Shown in pieces: positions 10,690 through 24,000 of a DNA stretch of 64,000 bases. Source of the DNA: Glandiceps talaboti (lineage: Eukaryota; Hemichordata; Enteropneusta; Spengelidae); NCBI RefSeq assembly GCF_964340395.1, contig NC_135551.1, forward strand, positions 27,409,380-27,473,379, written 5' to 3'. The position numbers and the translations under genes are program-made. The stretch's first letter is position 1. Every line of letters starts with the position of its first letter. The notes under the pieces were generated by a model, which was given only the letters and a program-made list of their open reading frames with translations, did no database searches and was not told the origin of the DNA.

Positions 10690-13544
10690 TGTTCTTATTT
10701 TTTATGTTGAATGTGCTCGTTTTTGGTGTCGTAAAATCATCAAAAGTCAAAAGTACATGGTTGAATAGGTATTCAGGTTAGATAGGTGTACAAAAATGGT
10801 GTCAGTCTTACAAGGTACATATCATATAAAAATCTCATAAAATTTTGGACAAATTAGAAGTGGTTTAGAATATACTTACAATTGTAGATCTGATTGAAGC
10901 AGTCTGTATCAGTTGTCATGTTAGCAGCCACGATTTAAATTTCCAAGTAGACAAATTTGAGATGATGAACTCCCTGTTGTCAACATAACAATACAGTATT
11001 CATCATTCAAATGCACATACTTGTGGCTGTTGACATAATAGGTATTGTCTGTGTCATTCCTTGTAGTGATAACATTGTCAAAATATTATCTTGACTTAGA
11101 ATATTTCAGTGTGTATGTCTCCATGCATGATGACGAGAAACATGCATGCAGACATACCTGAGTGCTATAACAGCATTGTAACATTTCGCAACAAGTTGAC
11201 TTGTTAAATATTGACTGTTAATGAAAAACGACAAATGAATTGTTCGGTGATTGAGTGTGGTGGTTGTGATAGATGTAGTATTGAGGTCAGACTCACTGTA
11301 AAGTAATTCAGGACACTCATAAGGATTTTCTGGTCTAATAGAAGTCATTAAAGAACACTTTGTCAGAGTGACATTTTCAGTAGCTCTGTTCAGAACAGTT
11401 TGTTATTCATAAGACAAGTCTACCCCATTGAACTGTACACAATAACAGCTGAAGAAAGCTGAGTGAGTTAGTATAAACACAGTCAATTATTTATAATTTG
11501 AGTTCTGACTACTACAAAAAATTTTTTTTATTTATACAAAATTATTTTTTATTTAGTTGGTATTCTATTATACTGAACAGAATACTGGGTTGACTTCCAA
11601 GGTAGTGTTCCAGTTAGTTAGAATTCAATTTTATGCTTCAGTAACTTGTTTCAACTGAAGGTTACATACATTCACAACACAGTAAATAGAACTTTGAAAT
11701 TTTTTATGTTTGGTACAATTGTTCATCTTTTAATATTGGTGATCAAAATCATTTGCTTATTAAATGATAGGTTGCCAGTAAAAAGTACTGAAAAATAGAA
11801 CCATGACAGTATAAAGGAGGAAAAATGTGTCAAACATTAAAAAATGTTGAGTTTATTGTCATTTCATCTGATGATTACTAGCATACTGCACATACATATA
11901 CATGACTACTAAGCTAGCAGAATATTTTCAGAGAAAGTAAAATGGGATTTTCTGCGACTGAACATCTTGAAGGATGTTAGAAAATCTTGCCTTGCCTTGT
12001 CTGGAGCTACATGTAATTCTTACGAAAGAACGTCAAAGTATATCTGTCAGAAGTTCCAGTTTACACCTTTTCACCAAAGTCTTTGTTGTTCAATATATTT
12101 TGTCAGGGTGACTTTTAGTTGTCAGGAAATATTCTATTTGATGATAGAAAGTTGACTGCCATCACTACATACAAAATTAGATAATATCATACTATTGTTA
12201 CACCTACCAACTAATGACTTGTCACTTGTAGCTGAATTGGTATACAATGTAGACCAAATAAGGTTTCGTTTTGAGAAAGGAATCACTGATACTATCTACT
12301 TGCTGTGACAACCAATGCTTTATAATAGAAATAATTATGTCTGTGACTGGAAGGGTTAATGTAGTTATGCAATTTTCTAGTCCTGTTAGTTTTGGAGAAG
12401 TACACAGGCATGTATTCTGATTTCACAGTGTCTTCCATCAGAGTGGAAAACACTGAACCATTCAATGACTAATTACTGGGTGATGACAATGAAACTTAGT
12501 TTGTACCTTATGTGGATGAAAACAATCAAAGAAAGGTACAAACAAAACACTTCATTAAAAATCAGATGCCATTAAAAGTAGTCAACAATAGTAGAAGAGA
12601 TTGTAAATAACCAATTACTACAATACTAACTTTGTGCTGTGGTTGTCATGGTAAACCACAATAGTGGGCAGAAAATTGCCATTTAATGTAAAGTTTCTAA
12701 GGTTGATCATCAGAAAGACAGTTGTTTGGGAGAATATGGACCCAGATGTCAGCACATACTATTTAATGTTAGTGATGATATACTGTGAATGTAATTTACT
12801 CGACATAGCATCACCATGTACAATGTTTGATATCAAAACATGGCATATTATTTCACTTTATTTACCACTGTGTGACATAAACTTACTAACTTTAAATTAA
12901 ATCATAGACTGTATATGTGTAGGGTCTATGGTTAAATGCTGCAGCAACATTAAATGTAACTTAAAGACCATGAGGAAAAAGTCTTGGACAATGGTGACAA
13001 TGTACATGATTATACACCTGAAATCTGTGATGATACACATTCTATAAAGAGACGCCATGCATTTCCATGTACATATCAACAAAATGTATGGATTCCTGAC
13101 TATGACAACATAAACTGAGATATCTTACTGTTTTAAAATGATGAACAACATAGTTTTGTATACAAGTCATTTTTGATTACAAGTAATTTCATGTAGATTA
13201 ATTTACATATTAAATTCCATGATGTTTAAGAAACACTGCTATCTGTCAGCTCACAAACATTGTTTATTATAACAATATTATACACCTAGTGTAATTGGTG
13301 TATACTCAATTGGTAGTATCATGTAAATGATAGTGTTGTCATAGCAATAGTGTATGCAGTAAGTTTGTGTATCACATGTCAAATACATACACCATCATCA
13401 TAAACCACAGGCCTCTTTATAGCAATGTCCAAACTAGACTTCATATTTTGTTGAGTCAGCACAAATACATGTTCTAGCTTGTGAGAATGATCATGCACTA
13501 AATATAGAAAACGACATGACATAAAATTTATAATTTATATACAG
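10690..13544. other. Intronic or intergenic DNA, no gene seen
   Basis: AT-rich sequence with no exon I can support. Open frames at 11106-11348 (minus), 11967-12155, 12664-12900 and 12897-13082 have no motif or splice context. It contains palindrome copy 2 at 12903-12930. Confidence 0.4.
12903..12930. repeat. 28-bp micro-insertion (TGTAGGGTCTATG family, copy 2)
   Basis: Half-sites CATAGACTGTATAT and GTGTAGGGTCTATG; the right half is identical to that of copy 1, the left half is degraded. Flanks ATTAAAT and GTTAAAT agree at 6 of 7 bases, compatible with a target duplication. Confidence 0.6.
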
Positions 13545-13745
13545 TATCGTTGAATGGATTTAGATGCTTCAAATTCCATGGATAAAGTGCATTTAGTTTA
13601 TTCAAGAGTATTAATGATATGGTTTTGATTGCCATATATGGACTTGCAAATCAAATGTATGGACTTTCCAATATGACACAAAATACTGAAAGTCAGAAAT
13701 AGAATGGTACTTAATTAATTAAGCTAATTAGGTAAAAGACATATT
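13545..13745 (+). repeat. About 200-bp direct repeat, left copy
   Basis: The sequence from GTTGAATGGATTTAGATGC to TTAGGTAAAAGACATAT recurs at about 14667-14867 with about 90% identity or better, in the same orientation. The two copies bracket about 0.9 kb that contains two tandem arrays. Confidence 0.85.
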
Positions 13746-14030
13746 TGAAATGTGGTAATACTGTTATTTAACTCTCATCTACATTCTACATTCTTAGTTT
13801 TTATAACAATGAAATTAAAATTATCAATTTCTTCATTATCTTATTGTCATGGCTAGAATATAGGTTTTACAGACTGATATTAGTCACACAGCTTACATTC
13901 CCACTCAGATTTTGGTGCTTTTACCTTTAATAACATCAATCAACAACACTCAAATTACCACAAGAAGATATATTACAGTATAATTAATAAAGAAATTACA
14001 AAATAAATTATACATAGATAGATTTAACAA

Positions 14031-14133
14031 CTTGATATTATGAATAGTAACTTGATATTGTGAATAGTAACTTGATATTGTGAATAGTAACTTGATATTG
14101 TGAATTCTAGTAACTTGATATTGTGAATTCTAG
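14031..14133 (+). repeat. 20-bp tandem repeat, about five copies
   Basis: Units of AGTAACTTGATATTGTGAAT repeat almost perfectly; the last two carry an added TTCT. Confidence 0.85.
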
Positions 14134-14227
14134 TGAAAATAGCATTATAAGATTATAATTAATTACTTTAAGATGTTATTTCTGAAATTATGCTGAAATT
14201 GACAGAACGAGGACACTCCTATACAGA

Positions 14228-14640
14228 AAACATGTTTCCATGGTTACAAGGACATCTTTTGACTCAAGATTATGAAAGCACCTTAACATAGTAAACTGAA
14301 AGAGGTTTCCATGGATATGAGGACATCTTTAAGACTCAAGACTACTGAAAATGATAATAGTAAAATAGAAGATGTTTCCATAGATACAAGGATATATTTT
14401 GACTCAAGGTTACTGAAAACACCAATAGAAATTAAAGATGTTTCCATGGATACAAGGATATATTTTGACTCAAGGTTACTGAAAACACCAATAGAAATTA
14501 AAGATGTTTCCATGGATATGAGGATATATTTTGACTCAAGGTTACTGAAAACACCAATAGAAATTAAAGATGTTTCCATGGATATGAGGATATAATTTGA
14601 CTCGGCAAGATTACTGCAAACACTAGTAGAAAATGAAAGA
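14228..14640 (+). repeat. 66-bp minisatellite, about five to six copies
   Basis: The unit starts GATGTTTCCATGGATA, continues GGATATATTTTGACTCAAGG and TTACTGAAAACACC, and ends AATAGAAATTAAA. Central copies are nearly identical; outer ones diverge. Because 66 is a multiple of three, both strands have long repetitive open frames (14283-14645 and 14311-14595), which I do not regard as genes. Confidence 0.9.
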
Positions 14641-14663
14641 GACATATTTCCATGGCTATAAAT

Positions 14664-14872
14664 GTATCATTGAATGGATTTAGATACTTCAGTTTCCATG
14701 GATAAAATGCATTTAGTTTATTCAAGATTATTGATGATATGGTTTTGATTGCCATATATGGACTTGCAAATCAAGTGTATGGACTTTCCAATATGACACA
14801 AAATACTGATGAAAGTCAGAAATAAAATGGTACTTAATTCATTAAGCTAATTAGGTAAAAGACATATCTTGC
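14664..14872 (+). repeat. About 200-bp direct repeat, right copy
   Basis: Partner of 13545-13745. It ends 60 bases before PFN4 exon 1, so the duplication lies directly in front of this exon. Confidence 0.85.
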
Positions 14873-14943
14873 AAAAAATATTATTTTAAAATGTTATACT
14901 TAGTATCTATTTTTGTTTTGTTTATTTTCAGGATCGTGTAAAG

Positions 14944-15060
14944 ATGAACCAGCTACAGAATCTCCTCCATGATGCATTGATAGCCACAGAACATGTACAA
15001 AACTGTGTTATTATACGAAGGAAAGATTCATCACTACGGGCTAGCTCAGTAGGTTTTAAT
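14944..15060 (+). CDS. PFN4: PFN4 exon 1 (residues 1-39)
   Basis: Acceptor TTTATTTTCAG precedes position 14932, so this exon is preceded by at least one other exon; the 12 bases before the ATG read GATCGTGTAAAG (DRVK) in frame. Donor is AAT followed by GTAAGT, phase 0. It encodes the N-terminal helix and the start of the profilin sheet. Confidence 0.93.
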
Positions 15061-18000
15061 GTAAGTATTAATTGTTATAGATCATGGATAGAGCTCTGAT
15101 AGTCACTGTTATTTAAACTATTGGAACTCCCAGACATGACAGCATTTTACAGTCTTTATCAATTAGTATCAAATGATGAAATAAAAGGCCACATTCTGGA
15201 TTGGATTTTGGAAGGAAAAAGTGTTGGGTTGGGGTTGGGGTGGGGGGTGGGTGTGGGATGGAGGTGGGAGGTGGTGGGGGAGTGGGGGCTGTATTCCCAA
15301 AGGAAGGTGAACAGGAATGTGTGATCCAAAAGGGTCACTTTTTTATAAAAACTCTCTAAACATGGGTCTACTTTTTCTTCTAAAATATCCTGAATAGATG
15401 TGTACCTATTCTATGTCTAAGAATTTTCCAAAATTCTCAAGTATAAGGTAAAACTGCCTTCAAAACGTTGTAGGAATAACATATGCCAAGCGTCTAATAT
15501 GTAATAGCATCTGCTAAGCTGCAATCTCCTATATCTTGGCATTTTGTAAAGATTGGTTTGTATTAAAATTGTAATGAGCTATATAGCACCCCCAGTGGCC
15601 AGAACAACTTTAATCATGGTCCTTTGTTTCCCCCCAAAAAAAACATCCTGAGAAAAGGATGGGTGATTGAAAACTGGGTGGCACACCCTTGTCTAAAATT
15701 TATCCAAGTTGTACTGGATTTTAATATTTTTTCTTTAAAATAATTGTTTCATATTTTCATACTGATGTATTTAGAGAGAAAAATACACTGTAGGCATGGA
15801 TACTAATAGTACATGTCCATGCTGTATGTTATTGTATCACTATCAGAAATAGAAACTTCTAAAGAAAATACAGATAGTTTGAATATTGTACAATAGAACA
15901 ATTCTGATTTAGGTGTTGTGGATAGTGTGTGTATATCAACCAGTTTGTATTGGGATGAGGTGGAATGGCCATGAGTTTGTAGTGGGATCAACCTTTAGAC
16001 CCTTCGTTTTAGTTGATTTCAAATATGTCCGATCCCTGAACCCTTGTGTAGACATTGTAGACACAGTTCTGTATTCATGATTACAATTTCACGTAACAAC
16101 AGCTCAATCAACTTTACAGAGATGCGTTTAAGTACATGAAAGCTATCCTTGGCTGCGTGATCCTGTTTACCGACTATGTTTACATCGTACAGCTCCATTC
16201 TCGTCATTGATTTAGATCACTCGATGTCACTGACGTCGTCATCTGACACTGCGGATAGATTTAAAACAGATTTTGTGGCCCATTTTCTGGCTGATGCTTC
16301 ATGAAATTGAAATATTGAATTCAAATCAAATTTAAATGAGTTGGCTGTGATGTGACCCGTTTGTCACCCTACCATTACTCAACCTCCCCTATTGAAAAAT
16401 AGAACAGGTCCGATTGAGTTCGCCACCAGAGAAGTCGTCTCAAAAACAAGTCGTCACATCAACACCTGGGTACGCAAAGACCATGTCTACGGACAAATTG
16501 AAGAGAACATAGACGGTAAAGGTAAGTTTCAAATAACAAGCATGTTAAAAAATTTGACGAAGTTTATGATTCACGCCAGTGATGATTAATGAGACAAAGC
16601 AGTGTGTATTCTACTGTTGTATTAATTTTCAAACACGTTTGATTGTGTAATAAACATGGATAATGTTACACCATAACATGTATTTGAAGCTGGAGAAATA
16701 TAATACTGGTGAAGATAGACTATTTTTTTCAGTAAATATCAGATGGCATAAGTTGAGACTCAATTCTGACTATGTTTGAAATACTCAATCTACAGGCAAG
16801 ACTATACTTTTATTGAGCTAGTCCTTTGTAACTAAAGTAATATATCATTATAATATATGACAAGAGTGGCAACTTCCATAGCTAGCAGACAACCACCACA
16901 ATAATATACATTGAAAGGTACAGGTCAGCTAGAGTGTGAACAGTGGGGCAGGGCAAAGAGGTTAGATAGTAACCTCAAAATAAACACAATAATGATCATA
17001 AGCTTTTCTGATTCAATAAATATATATGTCAATAATTATGATTTCTGTTTTGAAATTGAAGGCATAATAGTCTTTATAAGAAATATAATGTGCTGTTTTT
17101 GAAGGCATTAAAAATTTGCTGCAAAACACAAATTAATTCACATATATGAGGCAATTCCTTTGTAGCAAATGTAATTTATGACAGGGAGTTATAATTCCTG
17201 CAGTGTACGAGCACAAAAACCTGACAAGCAACCCAATAATATGTGTTAATAGGACACAAACTGGCTAAACTGAAGCATAAAATGTCCGTTGCAAAACTCA
17301 AAGTGATCCTTGTTTACGAAGCTGTTCCTTTGTGACAGTAGCAAAAGCAATATATCACAATAATTTATGAGAAGGGTGGCAACTACGGGTGTGTATGAAC
17401 CGACTTAGTTCTGGCATGTGAAAATAAATATGTGGTGCCTGGGAAAGCAGTCAGACTGCATCCATAGATGTTGTGGTTTCTTCTTCACGTTCTTGCCTTC
17501 AGTCATTTTGGTTTCTACAGTACATAAGAATGATTAATTATTATCTTTCTGTCTCATAATTATATATTCATATTGTTTTGAGTCTGCCATGACATTGTCA
17601 AGTAAAACTGAATACACAGTTGTGCACTTGTTTTTAATACATAATTGTCGATGTTTTCAGTTACCAGGGTGATAAAATGATTTCTATTGTTGTTTTCTAT
17701 TACCAGGGTAATAGGAGCCATAACCGAAGAAGCCCAGTAGCAGTTGTGGTCAACAAACAAGATGATAGTTAGCCAATAAAACAGTGTTATACATGGTGTA
17801 CTGATTTCAATCCATTTCCAGTGGAGAATAACACCATAAAAATACACAGTTGATTCTTGTATATTTTAGGAACCCGAGGGTTTAAAACTATCAAGAGTAC
17901 ATAACATGTGATATGCACCCAAGCTCATCAATTATGTTGCTAGGGTATGTAGCAGCTGTCGTTACAACATGAATATACTTTTACTCTTAGACTACTTTTG

Positions 18001-21000
18001 ACGCCCTGACAATTCTTAACATGTCTACCATCAGCCATCGACACAGTACTGATTCAGAAATACTTGCCTTGTGGTGTAAGTAACTCAAGTTCTCAATTCT
18101 TGCTCAGTACATATTACATTGTATCATACCAGTGGAATCTGAAGATAAATTTGTGCAATGTTGTCTGTGCTACTATTCACCTACCTAGCATGTATGTTGG
18201 CTGTTGAGGTGGTTGCTAACAGTGAGGACTTAGTACCTACTGAAAAGTATCGATATGATTTTAAATGCGACAATACCAGTATTGAGCTGTACACCGAGAA
18301 AGAATTCACAGCATTGGTTGAAGAAATCAATGTTCATGTTGAAAATGGTGCCAACTATTTGAACATAAAGTTAGATATACCAGACTACAATGGATTGAAT
18401 CCCCTGTTGTACAATACATCACAGGTATACGGTCTATGGTATGTGGAATGGTTCTATGATCAGTACGGAGAGATTCTAACACTGCTTCCTCCAGCGACTC
18501 GGTTTTATTCATTAGGAACACTGTACGTGAAAGCTAAGGACATACGGATAGTGTTCACCTCAGAGACAGATTCTCAAGACATTGCCTACTTGAATGAAAA
18601 GTGTAAACTTAAACTTGTCATGACATTTGCAGGAGAACTGATTTCATCTGCTCCTGAAACTCAAATTGTAGGAGAGAGCCATCTCTGTTACAGACACGTC
18701 CATGATCGTGTCCGTATTTCACCAATGTGCAGTCTTTGTACATCTGAAAACCAATGCATTAGCAATGCAACAGAAGTACTCCTTAATGCAAGTCGTGGCT
18801 ATGTATACTTGAGGTTGTTCCAAATCTTAATGATAGTTATTGTATTTATGGTTTGTTATGTTTCTGTACCCTTTCTCTTTTGGTACATTTTTCCCGATGA
18901 TCCACCCAAAACAGGAAGAATGTTTGAAAACATTGCTGGCCAAGAAATCCATTACAACCAGGAACTTATTGGCCAACGCCAGGTACCAGTTAGAATGGGA
19001 AATCTTGCCACCTTCAGGCGATATTCAGAAGCTAAAGCAGACACAGATTCACACCATAGTACTTGCTACAAACTGATAAAGCAAGTTTTGGTGTATTGGG
19101 TTATTGTTCCTTTATTTGCAACAGTCAATCTAATTCTAGTTCTGTCAATGTATTACACTTCAGATACAAGAATAGAAATTAATACTTGGGAAAGCTTTAA
19201 TAAAAAGACAGCTCAGTTTTTAGGTTTCTATTCATTTTTGAATACCACCATTGCAACTATTTGGAATCTAGTCATTGGAATCTTTCTCGGTTTCTACTTG
19301 ATTTTCTTAATAATATACTTGTATCGCTTTCTGCACAAAGTACCTAAGGTTCTGTGCGTCAAACACCACAACGTCTGCTCAGATCATTCTTGTACTATGC
19401 AAACCTCAGAAGTAACTATTTCTGAAAAATGTAGCAGCAATACATGTCTAGATGAACGAAATGTGTATAATCAATTCCTTCTACGTGCCAATGGATATTC
19501 TGATGGGAAACCATGTATATATCAAACTTTTGCAAATTTTCAACTTGACTTACTAAGACATCAATTTAAGATGTTTGTTAACGGTGACCCATTTTCTTGT
19601 CTGGACGTCGGATGGTTTTTGTCAGTTGTCTTATTACCAGTTTTTGTTCTTTGTCTTCCTATAATGAATTTAAAATCTGTATCCAAAATAGATAAGGACT
19701 TTCCCATCTGTTTGTCAATTATTTTGTACATCTGCATCATTTTTGTTCTTTTTGTAGACCTGATTGCAATATCACAAATATGTACATTAACATTGGCTGG
19801 TATTGTACTCAATATTTATGTAATAGGTCCCTATATTGTTCTGTTGACTATCATCATCTCCTACATTTTTGGAATATATGGCAAATTCAAAAGTCGCTAC
19901 CAAACCTTAAAAAATGCTATTTTTGAGGTTTGCTATGAGTTAGATGAGATAAAGGTAACATATAAAACTGATGTTTACTCAGGTAAGACTAGAAGGGATC
20001 TTGAGTTGACAACTTTAGTGTGTGAACAGACAGACAAGTTGACAACCATTGACAATGAAATAGAGACAGAGAGGTTGACAGGTCATGATCTAGGCACAAA
20101 GCCAGATCAGGTGACAACCCATAGTCAGAAAACTGACACAGATATGGTAATAATTCATGATGAGGACTCAGAGACAGATGGGGTGACAAATGAATCAGAC
20201 AAGGTGACAACTGGTGAACAGGAGACTAGTGGGGTGGTGGCACATGAACAGGATGCCAAGTCAGATAAGGTGACAACCCATGATCAAGAAACTAAGTCAG
20301 ACAAGAAGACAACTAATGGTCGTATACTGATGTATAGAAATGTACCATTCATAGGGTCCAAAACCTGGCAAGATTGTATATCTAAAGATCTGTTTAGTTT
20401 TATCAGTACAAATATATTGCCAGTTAGAGTAGAATTTATGAAATCAATCTTGAGAATGGTAGTAGTAATATTATTCATTGCTCTTATATTTCTAATCATA
20501 AAAGGTTTTAATCCAAGCGCTTTAATTACAGCTACATTGACAGTTGCATTTGGATTAGTACCAAAGATTTTGTCTGTTTTTACGCTAAGTTCTGAAAAGG
20601 GAAACAAAGGTCTAAGTCATGCCCAATTGCTTGATGAAATTAAACATTTAATAAAGAGGTTAGATTTCAATTCAGATTCCCATGGTAATTCAGATTCAAG
20701 TCCTAATTCAGATTCTGATTGTGAACATTCCATGTGCTAGCACTGATGGTGAAAATACATACAATGAACAGATTAGTATCAAAATAAGGTAACTTTACTT
20801 TTCCCCTGAGAAAATATTTCATTTGCCTGTGTGAGTAAAATCATGATTAATTCAGTAGTAATTATAGCATGACTGAACTAAGGTTCTAAGCATATGTGTC
20901 TGTAAACGACTTTAAGTGAAAAAGCACCTGACCAATTGCCTTGGTATTTGGTAAGGCATATTACTTAGGGTATGTAGATGAAAAATTGTTCAAATCAAAA

Positions 21001-24000
21001 TGATTGAGCCACAGGTGTGTGATTTAAATGAATATCAGAAGTGATTTTTGGTTAATAAAGTTAAATAAAAACTACAGGGTAGATTGTTCTGATTGGTTGA
21101 TGTGTTTCAAGGGGTATGTTGATAAAGAATTGTTCATGACATACAATGTAATCTCATCAGTGATATCCACATGAACTCTGAAAAAAAGGGACTCTTTGGT
21201 CAAAAATTGTAAATTCCAAAAGTACTGGGCAGATTCATTGCCTGGAATTTGGTGGGAAAGTTTTTATGAGGATGTGTATGAAACAGATCAAGAATTGTTC
21301 ATGACATGTTGATCCCATTTGTGATATGCAAATTAGATCTCAAAATCTTTATCAGTGAAAAAAATTAAAATTTCAAAACAACTAGGCACCCAGACCTGAA
21401 ATTTGGTTAACGTTGTGATTGCAAGGAATGTGTAGATAAAGAACAAATTCATGACATGATGATCCCACTGAAAACTACTAAATATACTGGCCTGAAATGT
21501 AGCGGGGATGTTTACATAGATGTTTAGATGAAAAATGTATTATGCTGTGATGATCACTTAAGTGATATGTACATAATATATGGTAGAAGTATGATTTTGG
21601 GTGAAAATTTTAAGTTTATTACAAAAGGGAGATTGGTATGAAATTTTGTAGGAATATTTCTAGGGATGTTTAGATGGATAATTATTCAATTCAAGATGAT
21701 ATAATCCTTATACTGTAAATCTTATTTCTGATCAAAAATCTTCACAGAAAATCTTAACGAATGGATTTGATATTTGGTAGTGATGTTCCTTGGGATGTCT
21801 AGATGATAAATATGTTTATGCACAATAGTCAAGGTTATTATGTGTAATTTAGATGTGGAAATGAAATTTTTGATTAAAGACTGCAAACTTCGGTTATTAT
21901 GTAGAAATAAATTACTTTAAAAGTGTATTCATGCTACAACGCCATTGGCATTCTTTTAATGGTTAGTCTAAAGAACTATTTGGAATGGTTGCATCTTTAT
22001 TTTAATGTACAATACAAGTATTTTATATATTATAAGAATCAAAACAAGTATTTATTTTTGCACATGTCAAAGATATAATGATAACCACTAGTGGAAGAGG
22101 CTGACGAATTTGTTTACTAACTTTTTGTATACATTTCATATTCTCCTATTGTTATTATTACCTACAAGGTGTCATTTGACTTTAAAAAAAAAATAAAATT
22201 AACCATTTGAAAAACCAATGTTGTGTGTGATTTTTTTTTTTATCAATTTTATTTAAATCTGTGAGTAGAAATTTTTGATGAAACAATTGTGTTGTTTGTT
22301 CTTTTTACAGTTGTATGCAGAACAAATACAGAAATTTATTGATGCATTTAAAGATCCACCAAGAACCCGAGAAGAGGGTATTTATTTTGACAACAATAAC
22401 TACAAGTGTGTTAGAGCTGATAAGAATTCAATCTATGCAAAATGTGTAAGTATTTTGGTTGCCTTAACGTTGAAACTTCCATACAGAGTTTTTGTTGAAT
22501 ACTGCCCTCATACTGTAGGTAGGAAAATTTATTCAAAAACAGGGTAGACAGTAAACAACAATAGCTGATTTCCACCTAGGCCCTGTTAGGATTGTTTGGT
22601 TCCGGTTAAATACCCGACACTAAGCTTTTTTTTATGTATTCGAGAAAAAAATGTAATAAAATTGTGAAAATTGTGACATCGACTTAAAAAAACAATATAG
22701 ATCTGTTCTTCTAATCTGTAATGGCTGTACTTCTGATGGGAAGAAATCAATAACACAAAGACTATATGCAAAACAACAGAAAACATAACTACCTGAACTT
22801 GACACTCACATATGAAAAAAAAGAATAAATCAGAACCTCACATTATTTTTTACGCCTTATCACTCAAAAAAAAGTTACATAGCAAGGAAAACAAAAACAA
22901 AAATAAAACAATGATGTAGCAAAGCTTGATAAGACAAGATATATAAACTACATTAGAAATTTGAAGTTGAAATTTTACAAATGATTTGTTGAAGTTTTGT
23001 TTTGTTTAATTTTTATAGGACAAAATAGGTCTAGTAATGGTAAAGACACAAACGCTACTTATCCTTGGTACATATAATGAAAATATGTATCCCAGTGTAT
23101 GTGTAGAAGCTGTAGAAAATTTAGGTAAGTGGTACAACATCGTTATTTAGTAGATGTATTTTGTTTGAGTTTATCTCAACACTTGGTCAAGAAAATTGAG
23201 AAACAGTTTGGTTGAAAAGGGAATCACTTAGTGGAGAAAAGAAATCACTCAGCTGAGAGAAGAATTAGCTTGGTCAAGAGATAGACATTTTGAATTGATG
23301 TGAACATTGTCACCTAGGTTCTCTAGGTTATTATGGAGTGCGCCCTCATTAGGCAAGGGGAGGAGACTATTCTAGGAATGCAGGTCAACATTCAGTTCTA
23401 TGAACTAGCATTCTATAGCATAGGTCTGTTTAACACCTGTAGATGTAACATTTTGCTTTTTTTGTTTAATATTTGCCCACTGTTAAGTACACCAAATACT
23501 GTACTGGTTCAATCCTTATAATATGATATAGAGCTGAATAACCTGTCTACCAGTGTGTTGATGATGACACTTTGTATGCATGATTGACATCAATGTATAA
23601 ACAGTATAAATTGTAGTGGTCAGCACATTGTAATTTAGGGATTACTAAAAGAGCTTTATCACAAGGTAATTATACATACAGTGAAAGCTCAATACAGAAC
23701 ACATTTCTACATAGCATTACCTCTATGCAAATGACAGCATAATTGTTCCTTGATCACGCAGTATCATTTCTACAAAAAATTGCTGTTTTGGTTAAAACAT
23801 GAAACAATAACAGATCCCCATGCCATGTGAGTTCCAGTGTGGGTATTCAAGTGTATTTGTATGAGTGCTTGCAGTGTTTTCTGCTGCACTTTCACTCACT
23901 ATGCTTGTGATAGTACAGTCGCAGAGAACACTGCAAGTACTCGTGCAAATATCTCATCTAAGCCACACTAGCAATCACACATCATGGGGTTCTGTCATAG

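Noticed and set aside
14283-14645. 120-codon minus ORF and 94-codon plus ORF with 22-residue repeats
   Set aside because: Produced by the 66-bp minisatellite, whose length is a multiple of three; open on both strands, no flanking coding signal.
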